Below, piece by piece: positions 17,001-25,514 of a stretch of 64,000 nucleotides of DNA. The stretch lies in the NCBI RefSeq assembly GCF_035984655.1, contig NZ_JAXCHT010000024.1, forward strand, positions 1 to 64,000, read 5' to 3'. Made by a program: the position numbers and the translations under genes. Each line of letters opens with the position of its first letter. Positions within the stretch are counted from its first letter, which is position 1. The stretch comes from Actimicrobium sp035984655. GTDB taxonomy: Bacteria > Pseudomonadota > Gammaproteobacteria > Burkholderiales > Burkholderiaceae_D. Below the pieces are notes generated by a model, which saw nothing but the letters and a program-made list of their open reading frames with translations, was not told the DNA's origin and did no database searches.

Positions 17001-17171
17001 GTCGGGACTGCCGCCGGGATACAGGGTCTGCACCTGGATGGTCGGGAAATCCACCTGCGGCAGCGCCGACAACGGCAGGAATTTGAAACCGACGATCCCG
17101 GCCAGCACGATGGCGACCATCAGCAGCGCTGTCGCTACCGGCCGCGCGATGAAAACTTGTGACGGATTCAT
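14082..17171 (-). CDS. mdtB: RND multidrug efflux permease, MdtB/MuxB-like
   Basis: The first of two RND pumps, 1029 residues from the start MNPSQVFIARPVATAL at 17171. The open frame reaches 17273, but that would run into the upstream gene. DDAIVMIENIARHIEEG, IGFTIISLTVSLIAVLIPLLF and MGDVVGRLFREFAVTL match E. coli MdtB nearly block by block. It lies 10 bp after the membrane-fusion gene and overlaps the next pump by four bases, so MFP, MdtB-like, MdtC-like and outer-membrane factor are one operon. This order, with an outer-membrane factor last, is that of Pseudomonas muxABC-opmB; E. coli has no channel gene in mdtABCD. Confidence 0.94.
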   Translation of the reverse strand: MNPSQVFIARPVATALLMVAIVLAGIVGFKFLPLSALPQVDFPTIQVQTLYPGGSPDVMSQTVTAPLERQFGQMAGLQRMSSTSAAGVSVVTLQFGLGLGLDVAEQEVQAAINAGGSLLPADLPAPPVYAKINPADAPVLTLAITSKTLPLTEVQNIVNTRLALKISQVTGVGLVSLSGGQRPAVRIQADTQALASYGLGLDTLRTAIAAANANSAKGSFDGPTRSYTINANDQLLAAVDYQNLIVAYKNGAPVKLSSVAQIVDSAENVKLGAWSGLTPAIILNVQRQPGANVIATVDAIKKRLPELQAGLPSALEVTVLSDRTTGIRASVEHVETELILAVLLVVLVIFAFLHSLRATVIASLAVPISLIGSCGVMYLLGYSLNNLSLMALTIATGFVVDDAIVMIENIARHIEEGETPMVAALKGAAQIGFTIISLTVSLIAVLIPLLFMGDVVGRLFREFAVTLAITILISAVVSLTLVPMMSARWLQPSPPKSAEPGRLQRFFDGVMERYDAGLSWVLARQALTLLIALATLVLTVVLYLIIPKGLFPTQDTGQLQARVEASQSVSYARMASLQQAAAETILADRDVASLSSLVGVDAARNTMLHTGSMLINLKRDRIGTQEATMNRLRDRVAQIAGVTIYLQPTQDLTIDAETGPTQYRVSLEGADNATVVQWAGKLVQQMKTLPQLRNVVSDANASGTSVYIDIDRDSAARLSISAASIDDALYSAFGQRIVSTIFTETNQYRVILEAQPNSLTTPAQLGQLQLRTGSGKATPLSAIATISERPAPLQVTHVAQFPATTLGFDTAAGVSLGKSVDVIKQAALDINLPPSVSLTFLGAAGAYQTALSSQLWLILAALVCVYIVLGVLYESYIHPLTILSTLPSAGVGALLALMISGQDLGVIGIIGIILLIGIVKKNAIMMIDFAIEAERHQGMSAQQAIHQAALLRFRPILMTTLAALFAAVPLMLGWGDGAELRRPLGLAIFGGLIVSQMLTLFTTPVIYLGFDRLGRSWSQRFGKPAPEPT

Positions 17172-17181
17172 GCCGCTATCC

Positions 17182-18516
17182 TCACTGGGCCGGTGCGGTG
17201 GCTGCCTGAGGACGGCGGCGTCGTTCGCCTTCCGGGGCTGGCGTGCCATCGGCCGCAGCGGGGCGTGCGCCACGACGGCCCTTGCCCGCGCCAGGCGCCA
17301 TCGGCTTGTCGCCTGCCAGCGTGATTTTCGCGCCGTCGCTGAGACGGTCCGCGCCTTCGGTCACGACCTTTTCACCGACCTGCAATCCCTTGGTAATTTC
17401 GATCCGTTCAATGGTCCCCTGGCCGCGCGTGACCGGGCGCAATGCCACCGTGCGCTCGGCGGTATTGACCACGTACACGTAATCGCCCTTGTCGCTGTGC
17501 CGCAATGCCGCCACCGGCACCGCGGCGGCGCCCTTGATGGTGCGCAGCAGCAGTTGCACATTGACGAACTGGTTCGGAAACAGCGCCAGCTTGTCATTGG
17601 CGAAGCGCGCCTTGGCGCGCACGGTACCGGTCTGCAAATCGATTTGATTGTCGAGGGTCAGGAAGCGCCCAGTGCCCAGGGCGGTGGTGCGGGTCCGGTC
17701 GAGTGCAGTAACCGGCAACGCGGCGCCCTCGGCCGCACGCGCCATCACTTCGGCGACCTGATCCTGCGGCACCGTGAATTGCACATCGATCGGCGTCACC
17801 TGCGTGATCACTGCCACGCCGTTGGCGTCGCTGGCGCTGACCACATTGCCGACATCGACCACGCGCAACCCGACCCGTCCGCTGATGGGCGCGACGATCT
17901 TGCTGTAACCCAGATTGAGGCGCGCGGTACCCTCATTGGCACGATCGGACACCACCGTACCCTCGAGTTGCTTGACCAGCGCGGCCTGGGTATCGACATC
18001 CTGGCGCGCAATCGAATCCTGCGCGAGCAGGGTTTGATAACGTTGCAGGGTGACTTTGGCACTGGCCAGTTGCGCTTCGTCGCGCAGACGCTGGCCGGTG
18101 GTTTGCATCAAGGCCATCTCGAACTGGCGCGGATCGATGAGCGCCAGCAGCTGGCCGGCCTTGACCATCTCGCCTTCGCGGAACAGGATCTTTTGCAGCA
18201 CACCGCCGACCTGCGGCCGCACCGTGACGGTGGCGGCGGCCTGGACGGTGCCGAGCGCATCAAGAATCACGGGCAGATCGAGCGGCTCCACCGTGGCGAC
18301 ACCAACCGTCGTATTGGGCCGACCGCCTCCGCCGCCACCCGGCCCGCCACCACCACCAGTCCGTGCCGCACCAGCAGCCGGCTCTCGATGCGTCAGATAC
18401 CAGGCCAGCCCGCCCAGCGCAACCAGCGCGAGCAAGGCGACCAGCGTGCCAATGATGAGTGTGCGCCGCGCTGGCCGGGTGCGAGGAGTCATTTGGGGCG
18501 CAACTGGTAAATGCAT
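17182..18516 (-). CDS. mdtA: RND efflux membrane-fusion (adaptor) protein, MdtA/MuxA-like
   Basis: The 444-residue periplasmic adaptor joining the RND pumps to the outer-membrane channel. A hydrophobic N-terminal segment (LIIGTLVALLALVALGGLAW) anchors it. A glycine-rich stretch follows (about residues 55-70). Then come the lipoyl/barrel-sandwich halves: VRPQVGGVLQKILFREGEMV, the helical hairpin with QDSIARQDVDTQ, and GRVGLRVVDVGNVVS. The C-terminal tail is basic and rich in Ala, Gly and Arg. The start at 18516 has an AAGGA Shine-Dalgarno six bases upstream. It is the first gene of the operon, so the promoter should lie in the 294-bp region 18517-18810. No BaeSR-like two-component system is adjacent. 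Confidence 0.94.
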   Translation of the reverse strand: MHLPVAPQMTPRTRPARRTLIIGTLVALLALVALGGLAWYLTHREPAAGAARTGGGGGPGGGGGGRPNTTVGVATVEPLDLPVILDALGTVQAAATVTVRPQVGGVLQKILFREGEMVKAGQLLALIDPRQFEMALMQTTGQRLRDEAQLASAKVTLQRYQTLLAQDSIARQDVDTQAALVKQLEGTVVSDRANEGTARLNLGYSKIVAPISGRVGLRVVDVGNVVSASDANGVAVITQVTPIDVQFTVPQDQVAEVMARAAEGAALPVTALDRTRTTALGTGRFLTLDNQIDLQTGTVRAKARFANDKLALFPNQFVNVQLLLRTIKGAAAVPVAALRHSDKGDYVYVVNTAERTVALRPVTRGQGTIERIEITKGLQVGEKVVTEGADRLSDGAKITLAGDKPMAPGAGKGRRGARPAAADGTPAPEGERRRRPQAATAPAQ

Positions 18517-18810
18517 CTTTTATCCTTTGGACCTGAACGGGTACTGCACCGGCATCGGCATCGGCACCGGCGAGATGATCGCACGTACTCCGCCGGTCGG
18601 CTGTGCGCGAACCGACGCAGCGGCAAACGATACCGGCGTGCGCTTGCAGTTGTGACAATTATGGCTAATAGTTACTACGAGAAACATCCCGACATGCGAG
18701 GACTACAGAAGAGAAACAGTTCGTCGGCGCGAATGGCCGAACGGCGGGGTGACGGCGACGCGCTGCGCCGACGGCGTCCTGAGCAACGAACGCGTCGGCG
18801 CCATGGGTAA
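18517..18810. other. Intergenic region upstream of the efflux operon
   Basis: This 294-bp region precedes the efflux operon and follows the stop of the EAL-HDOD gene; both are on the minus strand. It should contain the efflux promoter. A short run of GGCATC/GGCACC hexamers (about 18549-18570) is visible. The open frames in it are Arg-rich and look spurious. Confidence 0.4.
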
Positions 18811-20025
18811 TTACAACTTCAGACTCTGCGCCCAGACCAGTGCGGCCATGTGCGCTTCGTTGACCTGGCTGGCGCTGATGAACAGCGATTCAGCCAGTGG
18901 CCCGGCAGCGCCGTTGTCTTTTTCGCAGGCTTCCGCCAGCGCCAGGAAGGGTCCGAAAATGCCTTCGCGCGACAGCAGTGCCTGTGCCACCGGCTCCGAG
19001 AGTTGAATGTTGTCGAGCACTTCTTCCATCGGAATGCCGAGCAACCGATCCAGCAGCGAGAACATGCCCGCGACGAAAAGATTTTCGGCCTCGCTTTTCG
19101 GCAGAAAGCTCTGCCCCAGCAATTCGGCAAAACGTCCGCGCACGATCGCCGTCTGCATCAGCACCGGCGATTGCGCACCGCTGCTGGCAGTGGCCAGCAG
19201 CACCGAGAGCCAGCGGTACAGCGGCGAATAACCGAGCATCGTCACCGCATGCCGCAGCGACTGGATTTCGGTGCCGAGACCAAACCCGGCCGAATTGATA
19301 TAACGCAGCAATTTGTAGGACAGCGCCGCATCGCGCTTGAGCACGCCTTCGAGCTGACGCACGTCGGCGTTCTTGCGCACCATATCCATCAACTGCAGGA
19401 TCATCGTCTGCGCGGCATTGAGGCCCTTCGAGGTCACGCCCGGACGCACCGTCAGGTACAGATTGCCGACAAAGGCATCCATTCCCAGCGTGGCGCAGGC
19501 CTCGAACGCCTGCCAGCTCTGCACGCCGCGACTGATCATGCGCACCGAGGAGTGCTTGATCGTTGCATACAGCTTGGCTTGCGCGGCAAAATCGGCACCG
19601 CCGAAACGGGTTTCGATATGGCTGACCAGCGGCAGCAGCGCCTTGTCCTGGTTGGCCAGATCGACATCGCGCAGCAACACGCCGAAACCGGCTGCCCGCG
19701 CGGCCTTGATATCGTCAATCGCGGAAGCGTCGCCGAGATCGGCGCGCTCGATGGTGAGTACGGTGCCCTTCGGCGACAGGCCGTCCAGCACGCCCGAGCG
19801 CAGGGTCTCGGGTGTTGCGCCCAGAAAGATCAGGGTGCCATCCATCTGATAGCCCTGCTCGGGATGCGTGAACCGCTCACCGACAAACGCGGCCATCGCC
19901 TGCAAATCGATTTCGCTGGGCTGCGACACGTAGCCGTCTTCGCCCTGCCAGGTAAGTTCGTAACCGAGAACCCGCAGTGTCGGGTCAAGCAGCGGCTCGC
20001 GTAAGATGAAATTGACGTCTTGCAT
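18811..20025 (-). CDS. Degenerate EAL plus HDOD signalling protein (YuxH/CdgJ-type)
   Basis: A 404-residue protein. Residues of about 1-190 resemble an EAL domain (ILREPLLDPTLRVLGYEL parallels the RQPIFD..YELLFR start of YuxH-like proteins), but the E-x-L catalytic and metal-binding residues are missing, so cyclic-di-GMP hydrolysis is unlikely. Residues of about 200-400 are an HDOD domain, with LKRDAALSYKLLRYINS and SLRHAVTMLGYSPLYRWL. Family members such as Vibrio CdgJ affect motility, which fits its place at the end of the chemotaxis cluster, 97 bp after cheZ on the same strand. The exact mechanism is unknown. Confidence 0.88.
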   Translation of the reverse strand: MQDVNFILREPLLDPTLRVLGYELTWQGEDGYVSQPSEIDLQAMAAFVGERFTHPEQGYQMDGTLIFLGATPETLRSGVLDGLSPKGTVLTIERADLGDASAIDDIKAARAAGFGVLLRDVDLANQDKALLPLVSHIETRFGGADFAAQAKLYATIKHSSVRMISRGVQSWQAFEACATLGMDAFVGNLYLTVRPGVTSKGLNAAQTMILQLMDMVRKNADVRQLEGVLKRDAALSYKLLRYINSAGFGLGTEIQSLRHAVTMLGYSPLYRWLSVLLATASSGAQSPVLMQTAIVRGRFAELLGQSFLPKSEAENLFVAGMFSLLDRLLGIPMEEVLDNIQLSEPVAQALLSREGIFGPFLALAEACEKDNGAAGPLAESLFISASQVNEAHMAALVWAQSLKL

Positions 20026-20122
20026 GGTCGGGCTTTATTTGAATTGGAAAGAGAAGAAAAACAACACGAACCTGCTGTTTCGCGCGGTGCGGCCGCGCTT
20101 CAACTGGTCCGGCAACACTCGG

Positions 20123-20785
20123 TCAAAATCCGAGGCTATCCAGCAAATCGTCGACCTGCTCCTGATTGGCCACGACATCGATACTGCCCGCAGCATTGAT
20201 CTGGGGACCGTTCATCAGTCCGGCATCGACCTCGCGACGTACTTCGGGCGGTGCATAATCCAGCAGCAACTGGATCATCTGTTGTTCCAGATTGTGCGCA
20301 AGCTCGGTGACCTTCTTGATTACCTGCCCGGTCAGATCCTGGAAATCCTGCGCCATCATGATGCTCATCAGATGTTCCCGGGTGCTGTCTGCAGCGACCC
20401 TGGTTGCGCTCAGATACGCCAGCGTCTGGGCAGCCTGCACACGGTACTGGGTTTCCGAAAATGGCGCGTCGAGCGTTGCCTGCCATTGCGCCTGCAACGT
20501 GCTGGCGCCGGATTCGATCTGCTTCTGCAGCGGATTGGCTTCCTCGGTCGCGTTGAGCACTTTTTGCGCCGCCTGTTCGGTCATGCGCGCGACGTAGTCA
20601 AGCCGGTCACGCGCGTTCGGAATATCGTGGGCGGCACGTTCGATGACCTTGTCAAAGCCGAGCCCGCGCAAACTGTCATGCAGGTTGCGCGTCATCTGAC
20701 CGACGCGAACCAGCACTTCTTCGTTCTTGCCGGCAGCGTTGCGCGACTGCGTCAGATCCGGCGCAGGGGTGGCAGGCGTCTCCAA
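20123..20785 (-). CDS. cheZ: CheY-P phosphatase CheZ
   Basis: Removes phosphate from CheY-P to end the motor signal. The long helical hairpin includes MAQDFQDLTGQVIKKV, holding the catalytic FQDxTxQ signature, and the C-terminal tail VDDLLDSLGF is the helix that binds CheY. The open frame reaches 20869 inside cheY, but those upstream codons are the Arg/Ser-rich shadow of cheY. The TTG at 20785, just after the cheY stop and preceded by GGAG, gives 220 residues, close to E. coli CheZ (214). The start is therefore inferred; identity is not in doubt. Confidence 0.93.
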   Translation of the reverse strand: METPATPAPDLTQSRNAAGKNEEVLVRVGQMTRNLHDSLRGLGFDKVIERAAHDIPNARDRLDYVARMTEQAAQKVLNATEEANPLQKQIESGASTLQAQWQATLDAPFSETQYRVQAAQTLAYLSATRVAADSTREHLMSIMMAQDFQDLTGQVIKKVTELAHNLEQQMIQLLLDYAPPEVRREVDAGLMNGPQINAAGSIDVVANQEQVDDLLDSLGF

Positions 20786-20786
20786 A

Positions 20787-21185
20787 TCAGGCTCCGACTT
20801 TTTCGAGCTTTTCGAAAATCTTCGCCAGCTTCTCATCCAGCGTCGCCGCGGTGAATGGCTTGACGACATAGCCGTTGGCGCCGGCCTGCGCCGCAGCGAT
20901 GATGTTTTCCTTTTTGGCTTCGGCGGTCACCATCAGGACCGGCAACTTGGCCAGGGCGGGATCGGCACGAATGTTTTGCAACATCGTCAGACCATCCATG
21001 ACCGGCATGTTCCAGTCCGAAATAACGAAGTCAAAATGCTCGCTACGGAGTTTGGACAATGCCATCGAGCCATCTTCGGCTTCATCGACATTGGTGTAGC
21101 CGAGCTCCTTGAGCAAATTGCGAACGATCCGACGCATCGTGGAGAAATCGTCAACGACTAAAAACTTGGTATTGGGACCAGCCAT
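20787..21185 (-). CDS. cheY: Chemotaxis response regulator CheY
   Basis: A 132-residue single receiver domain that carries the signal from CheA to the flagellar switch. VVDDFSTMRRIVRN holds the acidic pair, FVISDWNMPVMDG the phosphoacceptor Asp, MVTAEA the conserved Thr and VVKPFT the conserved Lys. The sequence between these blocks is nearly that of enterobacterial CheY, so this is the canonical motor regulator rather than the second CheY-like protein at 35378. It is followed immediately by cheZ and preceded by cheB after 105 bp. Confidence 0.97.
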   Translation of the reverse strand: MAGPNTKFLVVDDFSTMRRIVRNLLKELGYTNVDEAEDGSMALSKLRSEHFDFVISDWNMPVMDGLTMLQNIRADPALAKLPVLMVTAEAKKENIIAAAQAGANGYVVKPFTAATLDEKLAKIFEKLEKVGA

Positions 21186-21290
21186 GAATTACTCCATCGT
21201 TCTTCAAAAAAGTGGATACATCGAAAAGCCCTGAGGCACATTATGCACTGAAGTTCCCGGCCTGAATCAACGGATTCTCGATCGTTTCCA

Positions 21291-22367
21291 TTAAACGCGC
21301 AGCGCCCGGCTGCTGTGCGCTGCCAGATATCCCAGGACTTTGCCCGGCAATTCCAGCAATGGCGCGACTTCATCGGTGGCGCCGACCGCGATGGCTTCAC
21401 GCGGCATGCCGAAAACCACGCAACTGGCCTCATCCTGCGCGAAATTATGCGCGCCGGCCTGCTTCATTTCAAGCATGCCGAGCGCACCATCCTTGCCCAT
21501 GCCGGTCAGAATGACGCCGACCGCATTCTTGCCGGCGCACAGCGCAGCCGAGCGAAACAACACATCCACCGACGGCCGGTGCCGATTGATCAGCTCGCCC
21601 TGGTCCAGCTGGGTCATGTAGTTGGCGCCACTGCGTGCCAGCAGCAGGTGCGAGTGGCCCGGCGCAATATAGGCGTGCCCCGGCAAAATCCGCTCGCCGC
21701 CGACGGCCTCGTTGACCGAAATCTTGCACAACCCGTCGAGTCGCTTGGCGAATGAGCGGGTGAACCCTTCCGGCATGTGCTGGGTAATCAGGATTCCCGG
21801 ACAATCCGATGGCATTTGCAGCAGGAATTCCTTGATGGCTTCGGTGCCGCCGGTGGAGGCGCCGATGATGATGAGCTTTTCACTACTGGTAAAGGTGTTG
21901 CCGATTTTCGGCAAGGGCTGGCTGACATGCTCGGGCGAACCGGGCGCGGCCAGCACGCGTGTCCTGATGCGTGCCTTGGCGGCGGCACGAATCTTGTCGG
22001 CGATCATTTCGGTGTATTCGCGCATGCCGGACTGAATCGACAGCTTGGGCTTGGTCACGAAATCGACCGCGCCCAGCTCAAGGGCGCGCATGGTGATCTC
22101 CGACCCGCGCTCGGTCAGCGATGACACCATCAGCACCGGCATTGGTCGCAGGCGCATCAGTTTCTCAAGGAAATCGAGGCCGTCCATCTTTGGCATTTCG
22201 ACATCCAGCGTCAGCACGTCCGGATTGGTTTGCTTGATCAGATCGCGCGCGACGATCGGATCAGGCGCCACGCCAACCACTTCCATGTCGGGCTGACTCA
22301 TGATGATCTCTTTCATGACGCTGCGGATCAGCGCCGAATCATCGACGATCAGTACTTTGATTTTCAT
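21291..22367 (-). CDS. cheB: Chemoreceptor methylesterase/glutamine deamidase CheB
   Basis: A 358-residue adaptation enzyme that removes receptor methyl groups when phosphorylated by CheA. An N-terminal receiver domain (VLIVDDSALIRSVMKEI, then DVLTLDVEMPKMDGLDFLEK with the phosphoacceptor Asp) precedes the esterase domain. The catalytic Ser is in IIGASTGGTEAI, the His in ITQHMPEGFTRSF and the Asp in GMGKDGALGM. It lies between cheD and cheY on the same strand, with 54 and 105 bp gaps, in the usual betaproteobacterial cheRDBYZ order. Confidence 0.97.
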   Translation of the reverse strand: MKIKVLIVDDSALIRSVMKEIIMSQPDMEVVGVAPDPIVARDLIKQTNPDVLTLDVEMPKMDGLDFLEKLMRLRPMPVLMVSSLTERGSEITMRALELGAVDFVTKPKLSIQSGMREYTEMIADKIRAAAKARIRTRVLAAPGSPEHVSQPLPKIGNTFTSSEKLIIIGASTGGTEAIKEFLLQMPSDCPGILITQHMPEGFTRSFAKRLDGLCKISVNEAVGGERILPGHAYIAPGHSHLLLARSGANYMTQLDQGELINRHRPSVDVLFRSAALCAGKNAVGVILTGMGKDGALGMLEMKQAGAHNFAQDEASCVVFGMPREAIAVGATDEVAPLLELPGKVLGYLAAHSSRALRV

Positions 22368-22421
22368 GCGATTGCCTTTCGGGACCAGCCCGCTATCTTG
22401 AATATTGTCGAACCAGCCATG

Positions 22422-23030
22422 TCAGAACAGATCGACATCGCCCGCCACCGGCGCAGCCTGCAGTCGCGTCGCGTAATCCTGTTCGCGGTTGACGAGGGTG
22501 TTGTTGTTGAGTTGCTTGAGCTTCTTGACCAGGACCTTGCCGCTGCGTGGGAAGTAGTACACCTTGCGCGGATGAATGTCGTTGAGGTCTTCAGCCACCA
22601 CGCGGATGTTTTCCACGTGCAGGTAGTCGCGCACGAACTGGGCATTGCGTTCACCGACATTGATCGCAATGAAGCCGCGCAGCACATTGCCGCCGCCGAA
22701 TACCTTCGCCTCGAGATTCTCGCGCCGGGCGCCGGCCTTGAGCAGTTCATTGATCAGCACCTCCATCGCATAGGTGCCGTAGCGCATCGACGCTGACACC
22801 GGACTGTCGATGTCGGTGCCGCCGTACGGCAGCATGAAATGATTCATGCCGCCGATGCCGGTCACGCGATCGCGAATGCAGGCCGATACGCACGAGCCGA
22901 GCACCGTCACGATCAGCATGTCCTTGGGCGTAAAAAAATACTCGCCCGGCAAAATCTTCGCCGCATCGCAATCGAACGTGCGATCGTAATAGACGTTGGT
23001 GGCGAATTGCTCTTCGTTGGATTTGGACAT
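22422..23030 (-). CDS. cheD: Chemoreceptor glutamine deamidase CheD
   Basis: A 202-residue enzyme that deamidates Gln residues on receptors and can modulate adaptation. The catalytic Cys lies in VLGSCVSACIRD and the His in GGMNHFMLP; KVFGGGNVL and RNAQFVRDYL are further family blocks. The ATG at 23030 is 10 bp downstream of the cheR stop, so translation is probably coupled. Length is normal for the proteobacterial family. Confidence 0.96.
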   Translation of the reverse strand: MSKSNEEQFATNVYYDRTFDCDAAKILPGEYFFTPKDMLIVTVLGSCVSACIRDRVTGIGGMNHFMLPYGGTDIDSPVSASMRYGTYAMEVLINELLKAGARRENLEAKVFGGGNVLRGFIAINVGERNAQFVRDYLHVENIRVVAEDLNDIHPRKVYYFPRSGKVLVKKLKQLNNNTLVNREQDYATRLQAAPVAGDVDLF

Positions 23031-23040
23031 GGTATTTATG

Positions 23041-23922
23041 TCACGCGCCGCGGATGGCGGGGCGCCCTTTCAGTCCATGGTGAGAATCGAGTTCGTAGAC
23101 CGTCTTGCCGCGCAACTTGAACGCATCGGACACGTACAGAAAATTTTCGGAGTGACCAGCAAACAGCAACGCGTCCGGTTTCATCAGCGGCGCAAAGCGG
23201 GCCAGTATCTTGCCCTGTGTCGGCTTGTCGAAATAGATCATCACATTGCGACAGAAAATTGCATCGAACGTACCGGACAGCGGCCACTCGTTGGCCAGCA
23301 GGTTGAGCTTCTTGAACGTCACCAGCCGGCGCAGTTCTTCGCGCACGCGCACCATGCCAGCCTGTTCGCCCTTGCCCTTCTGGAAAAACCGGCGCGCCCG
23401 CTCGGGTGACAGCTTGTCGAGCCGGTCGGCCGTGTAGACGCCGTTGGCGGCGGTAGCCAGTACATTGGTGTCGATGTCAGTGGCGATGATGTGCACCGGC
23501 GGCGTCAGCGTGTTGAACACTTCGCAGGCGATCATCGCCATCGAATACGGCTCTTCGCCGGTCGAACTTGCCGAGCACCAGAGCTCGATCGGACCGGCGC
23601 GACCCTTGAGGTGATCGGCCAGGATCGGAAAGTGATGCGCCTCGCGAAAGAACGACGTCAGATTAGTGGTCAATGCATTGGTAAAGGCTTCCCATTCGTC
23701 GGTGTCACGTCCGGCTTCGAGATCATCCAGGTAGGTGACGAACGAGGTGATGCCGGTCGCGCGCAGGCGCCGCGCCAGACGGCTGTAGACCATCTCCTGC
23801 TTGCTGTCGGCCAGCGAGATGCCGGCACGCTGGTAGATCAATCCGCGCACCCGTTCGAAATCCCTCTCGGTGAAATCGAATTCCTTGGTGGTTTCCTGTT
23901 TGGTGTTGGCGACAGTTTTCAA
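23041..23922 (-). CDS. cheR: Chemoreceptor methyltransferase CheR
   Basis: A 293-residue S-adenosylmethionine-dependent enzyme that methylates receptor Glu residues. The N-terminal helical domain has YSRLARRLRATG. The SAM-binding fold shows ELWCSASSTGEEPYSMAM, HIIATDIDTNVLATA and CRNVMIYFDKPTQ. The frame starts with TTG at 23922 with an AGGAA about nine bases upstream; no ATG precedes the conserved region. Receptors ending in W-E-E-F and W-E-T-L in this window would be tethering substrates for it. Confidence 0.96.
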   Translation of the reverse strand: MKTVANTKQETTKEFDFTERDFERVRGLIYQRAGISLADSKQEMVYSRLARRLRATGITSFVTYLDDLEAGRDTDEWEAFTNALTTNLTSFFREAHHFPILADHLKGRAGPIELWCSASSTGEEPYSMAMIACEVFNTLTPPVHIIATDIDTNVLATAANGVYTADRLDKLSPERARRFFQKGKGEQAGMVRVREELRRLVTFKKLNLLANEWPLSGTFDAIFCRNVMIYFDKPTQGKILARFAPLMKPDALLFAGHSENFLYVSDAFKLRGKTVYELDSHHGLKGRPAIRGA

Positions 23923-23948
23923 CTATAGGTTCCTGGTGAATGCAGCGT

Positions 23949-25514
23949 TCAGATTGAGTGTGGCGGTGTATCGGAACGGTACCCGATGCGAAAGCCACCC
24001 CAGTGTTTGCCATCGACCTGAATCGGCACTGACATGTCGTGCATGACCTCACCGGTGTCGCGCTTGTAGGTCTGCAGCAGAAATGCCGCCGTGCTGGAAC
24101 CGCAGCGCTTGCCGGTGCGATCGGTGAAGATGCGCTTGGTGCGGTTGTTGATCAGATCCTGGTCATAGTTGCCAGTCAGCGGCTGCGAAAACTTCTTGTT
24201 GTGGGTCGGGAAGTAGCCATTGCTGTCGACGGCGCCGGCATAGGCCAGCTCCGGCATGGAGCGCAGCAGCGCTTCCTGGATCGCCGGAAAGGCGCGATCG
24301 GTCCAGGCGTCGAACCGGGTGGTGTGCTTGACCGGATTGGTGTTCGGAATCGGCACGTAGGTGCGATCGAACAGCGCATCGCGCTGAATCTGCCCGCTGG
24401 CAATCGCCTGCGACATCAAGGCGCCAATCGCACTGGCGGCCCGCTGGGCGGCCGCGCGGACCGGATCGTGACGGGTCGCGCCGTTGGCCCGGGACAGCGC
24501 ATCAAACATGTTTTCGGCACGCTCGGACAATTGCATGGCCGATGCCGACGCCTGCGGCAACTGCGCATCGGTGCTCGCCATGCTGTTGCGGATGGCCAGA
24601 ATCGACTGGCTCATCAATGCACTGGCATCGACCTGGTCGCGCGACGCCGCCGCGATTTCACGCGATTCGGATTCGGACGCGATGGCCGCGCGCTCGATGC
24701 GCGTAAGGTAGGCATTGACGTTGTCGACATTGCCGGCGGCATGCGACACCCGCGTACTGAGCGTGGTCATGCCGCCGGCGGCACGTTCGGCCTGTTCGTT
24801 AATGTCGCGCACCATCGCGCCGATTTCATTGGTCGCCGCATGGGTGCGTTGTGCCAGCTGCCTGACTTCGCCCGCAACCACGGCAAAGCCGCGGCCATGC
24901 TCGCCGGCGCGCGCCGCCTCGATGGCCGCATTCAACGCCAGCAGGTTGGTGCGTGACGCGATTTCATTGATCGCTTCGGTGATGCTGGAAATCTGACCGG
25001 CTTTCTTCTTGAGCACTCCCATCAGTTCGGAGGTCGCCTCGGCTTCGGTCTGGGCACGCTGGATTTCGGCCAGCACCGCGTCGATGGCGCCACGCGCACT
25101 GACACTTTCACCGCGCACTTCTCCCGCCACTGCCAGCGCCCGCTGGGCGTTGGCGGCGATTTGCGTGGTCACGCTGGCGCCGTTTTCGGCGCTCGCCAGA
25201 ATGCCCTCGGCACTGACCACGTCAAGGTCGATTTTCTTCTTGATCGAATCGATGAAGAAGGCAGTTTCAGCTGCACCGATCATGACGAAATCAATTTCTT
25301 TGCCGACCCGCAGCGCAAACTGGTCGGCCGCATTGGCGCGACCGGCCAGCACCGACGCGACTGCTACCCCGATGGCCGCCGCCAGGCCGGCCAGCACCAC
25401 GCTGCCCAGCGCCGTCAGGAACAGTGCATGCAGCAGCCACGCTGCCAGCGTGGCGACCAGCACGGCGGCGGGCAGGATCACGGCATACAGGCGTGTTCGG
25501 GTTGATAGGGTCAT
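23949..25514 (-). CDS. Methyl-accepting chemotaxis protein with C-terminal Cache-like domain
   Basis: A 521-residue receptor with unusual domain order. Two closely spaced hydrophobic segments (about residues 9-57) leave almost no periplasmic loop. The signalling domain follows, its hairpin tip at AIEAARAGEHGRGFAVVAGEV. The last 150 residues come after the signalling domain and look like a sensory Cache/PAS-type module, with YAGAVDSNGYFPTHNKKFS and MHDMSVPIQVDGKHWGGFRIG. The ligand site would thus be cytoplasmic. Its ATG overlaps by four bases the stop of the upstream receptor as annotated. No W-x-x-F tether is present. Confidence 0.88.
   Translation of the reverse strand: MTLSTRTRLYAVILPAAVLVATLAAWLLHALFLTALGSVVLAGLAAAIGVAVASVLAGRANAADQFALRVGKEIDFVMIGAAETAFFIDSIKKKIDLDVVSAEGILASAENGASVTTQIAANAQRALAVAGEVRGESVSARGAIDAVLAEIQRAQTEAEATSELMGVLKKKAGQISSITEAINEIASRTNLLALNAAIEAARAGEHGRGFAVVAGEVRQLAQRTHAATNEIGAMVRDINEQAERAAGGMTTLSTRVSHAAGNVDNVNAYLTRIERAAIASESESREIAAASRDQVDASALMSQSILAIRNSMASTDAQLPQASASAMQLSERAENMFDALSRANGATRHDPVRAAAQRAASAIGALMSQAIASGQIQRDALFDRTYVPIPNTNPVKHTTRFDAWTDRAFPAIQEALLRSMPELAYAGAVDSNGYFPTHNKKFSQPLTGNYDQDLINNRTKRIFTDRTGKRCGSSTAAFLLQTYKRDTGEVMHDMSVPIQVDGKHWGGFRIGYRSDTPPHSI

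Noticed and set aside
18546..18572. GGCATC/GGCACC hexamer run before the efflux operon
   Set aside because: Short and compositionally simple; no evidence of function.
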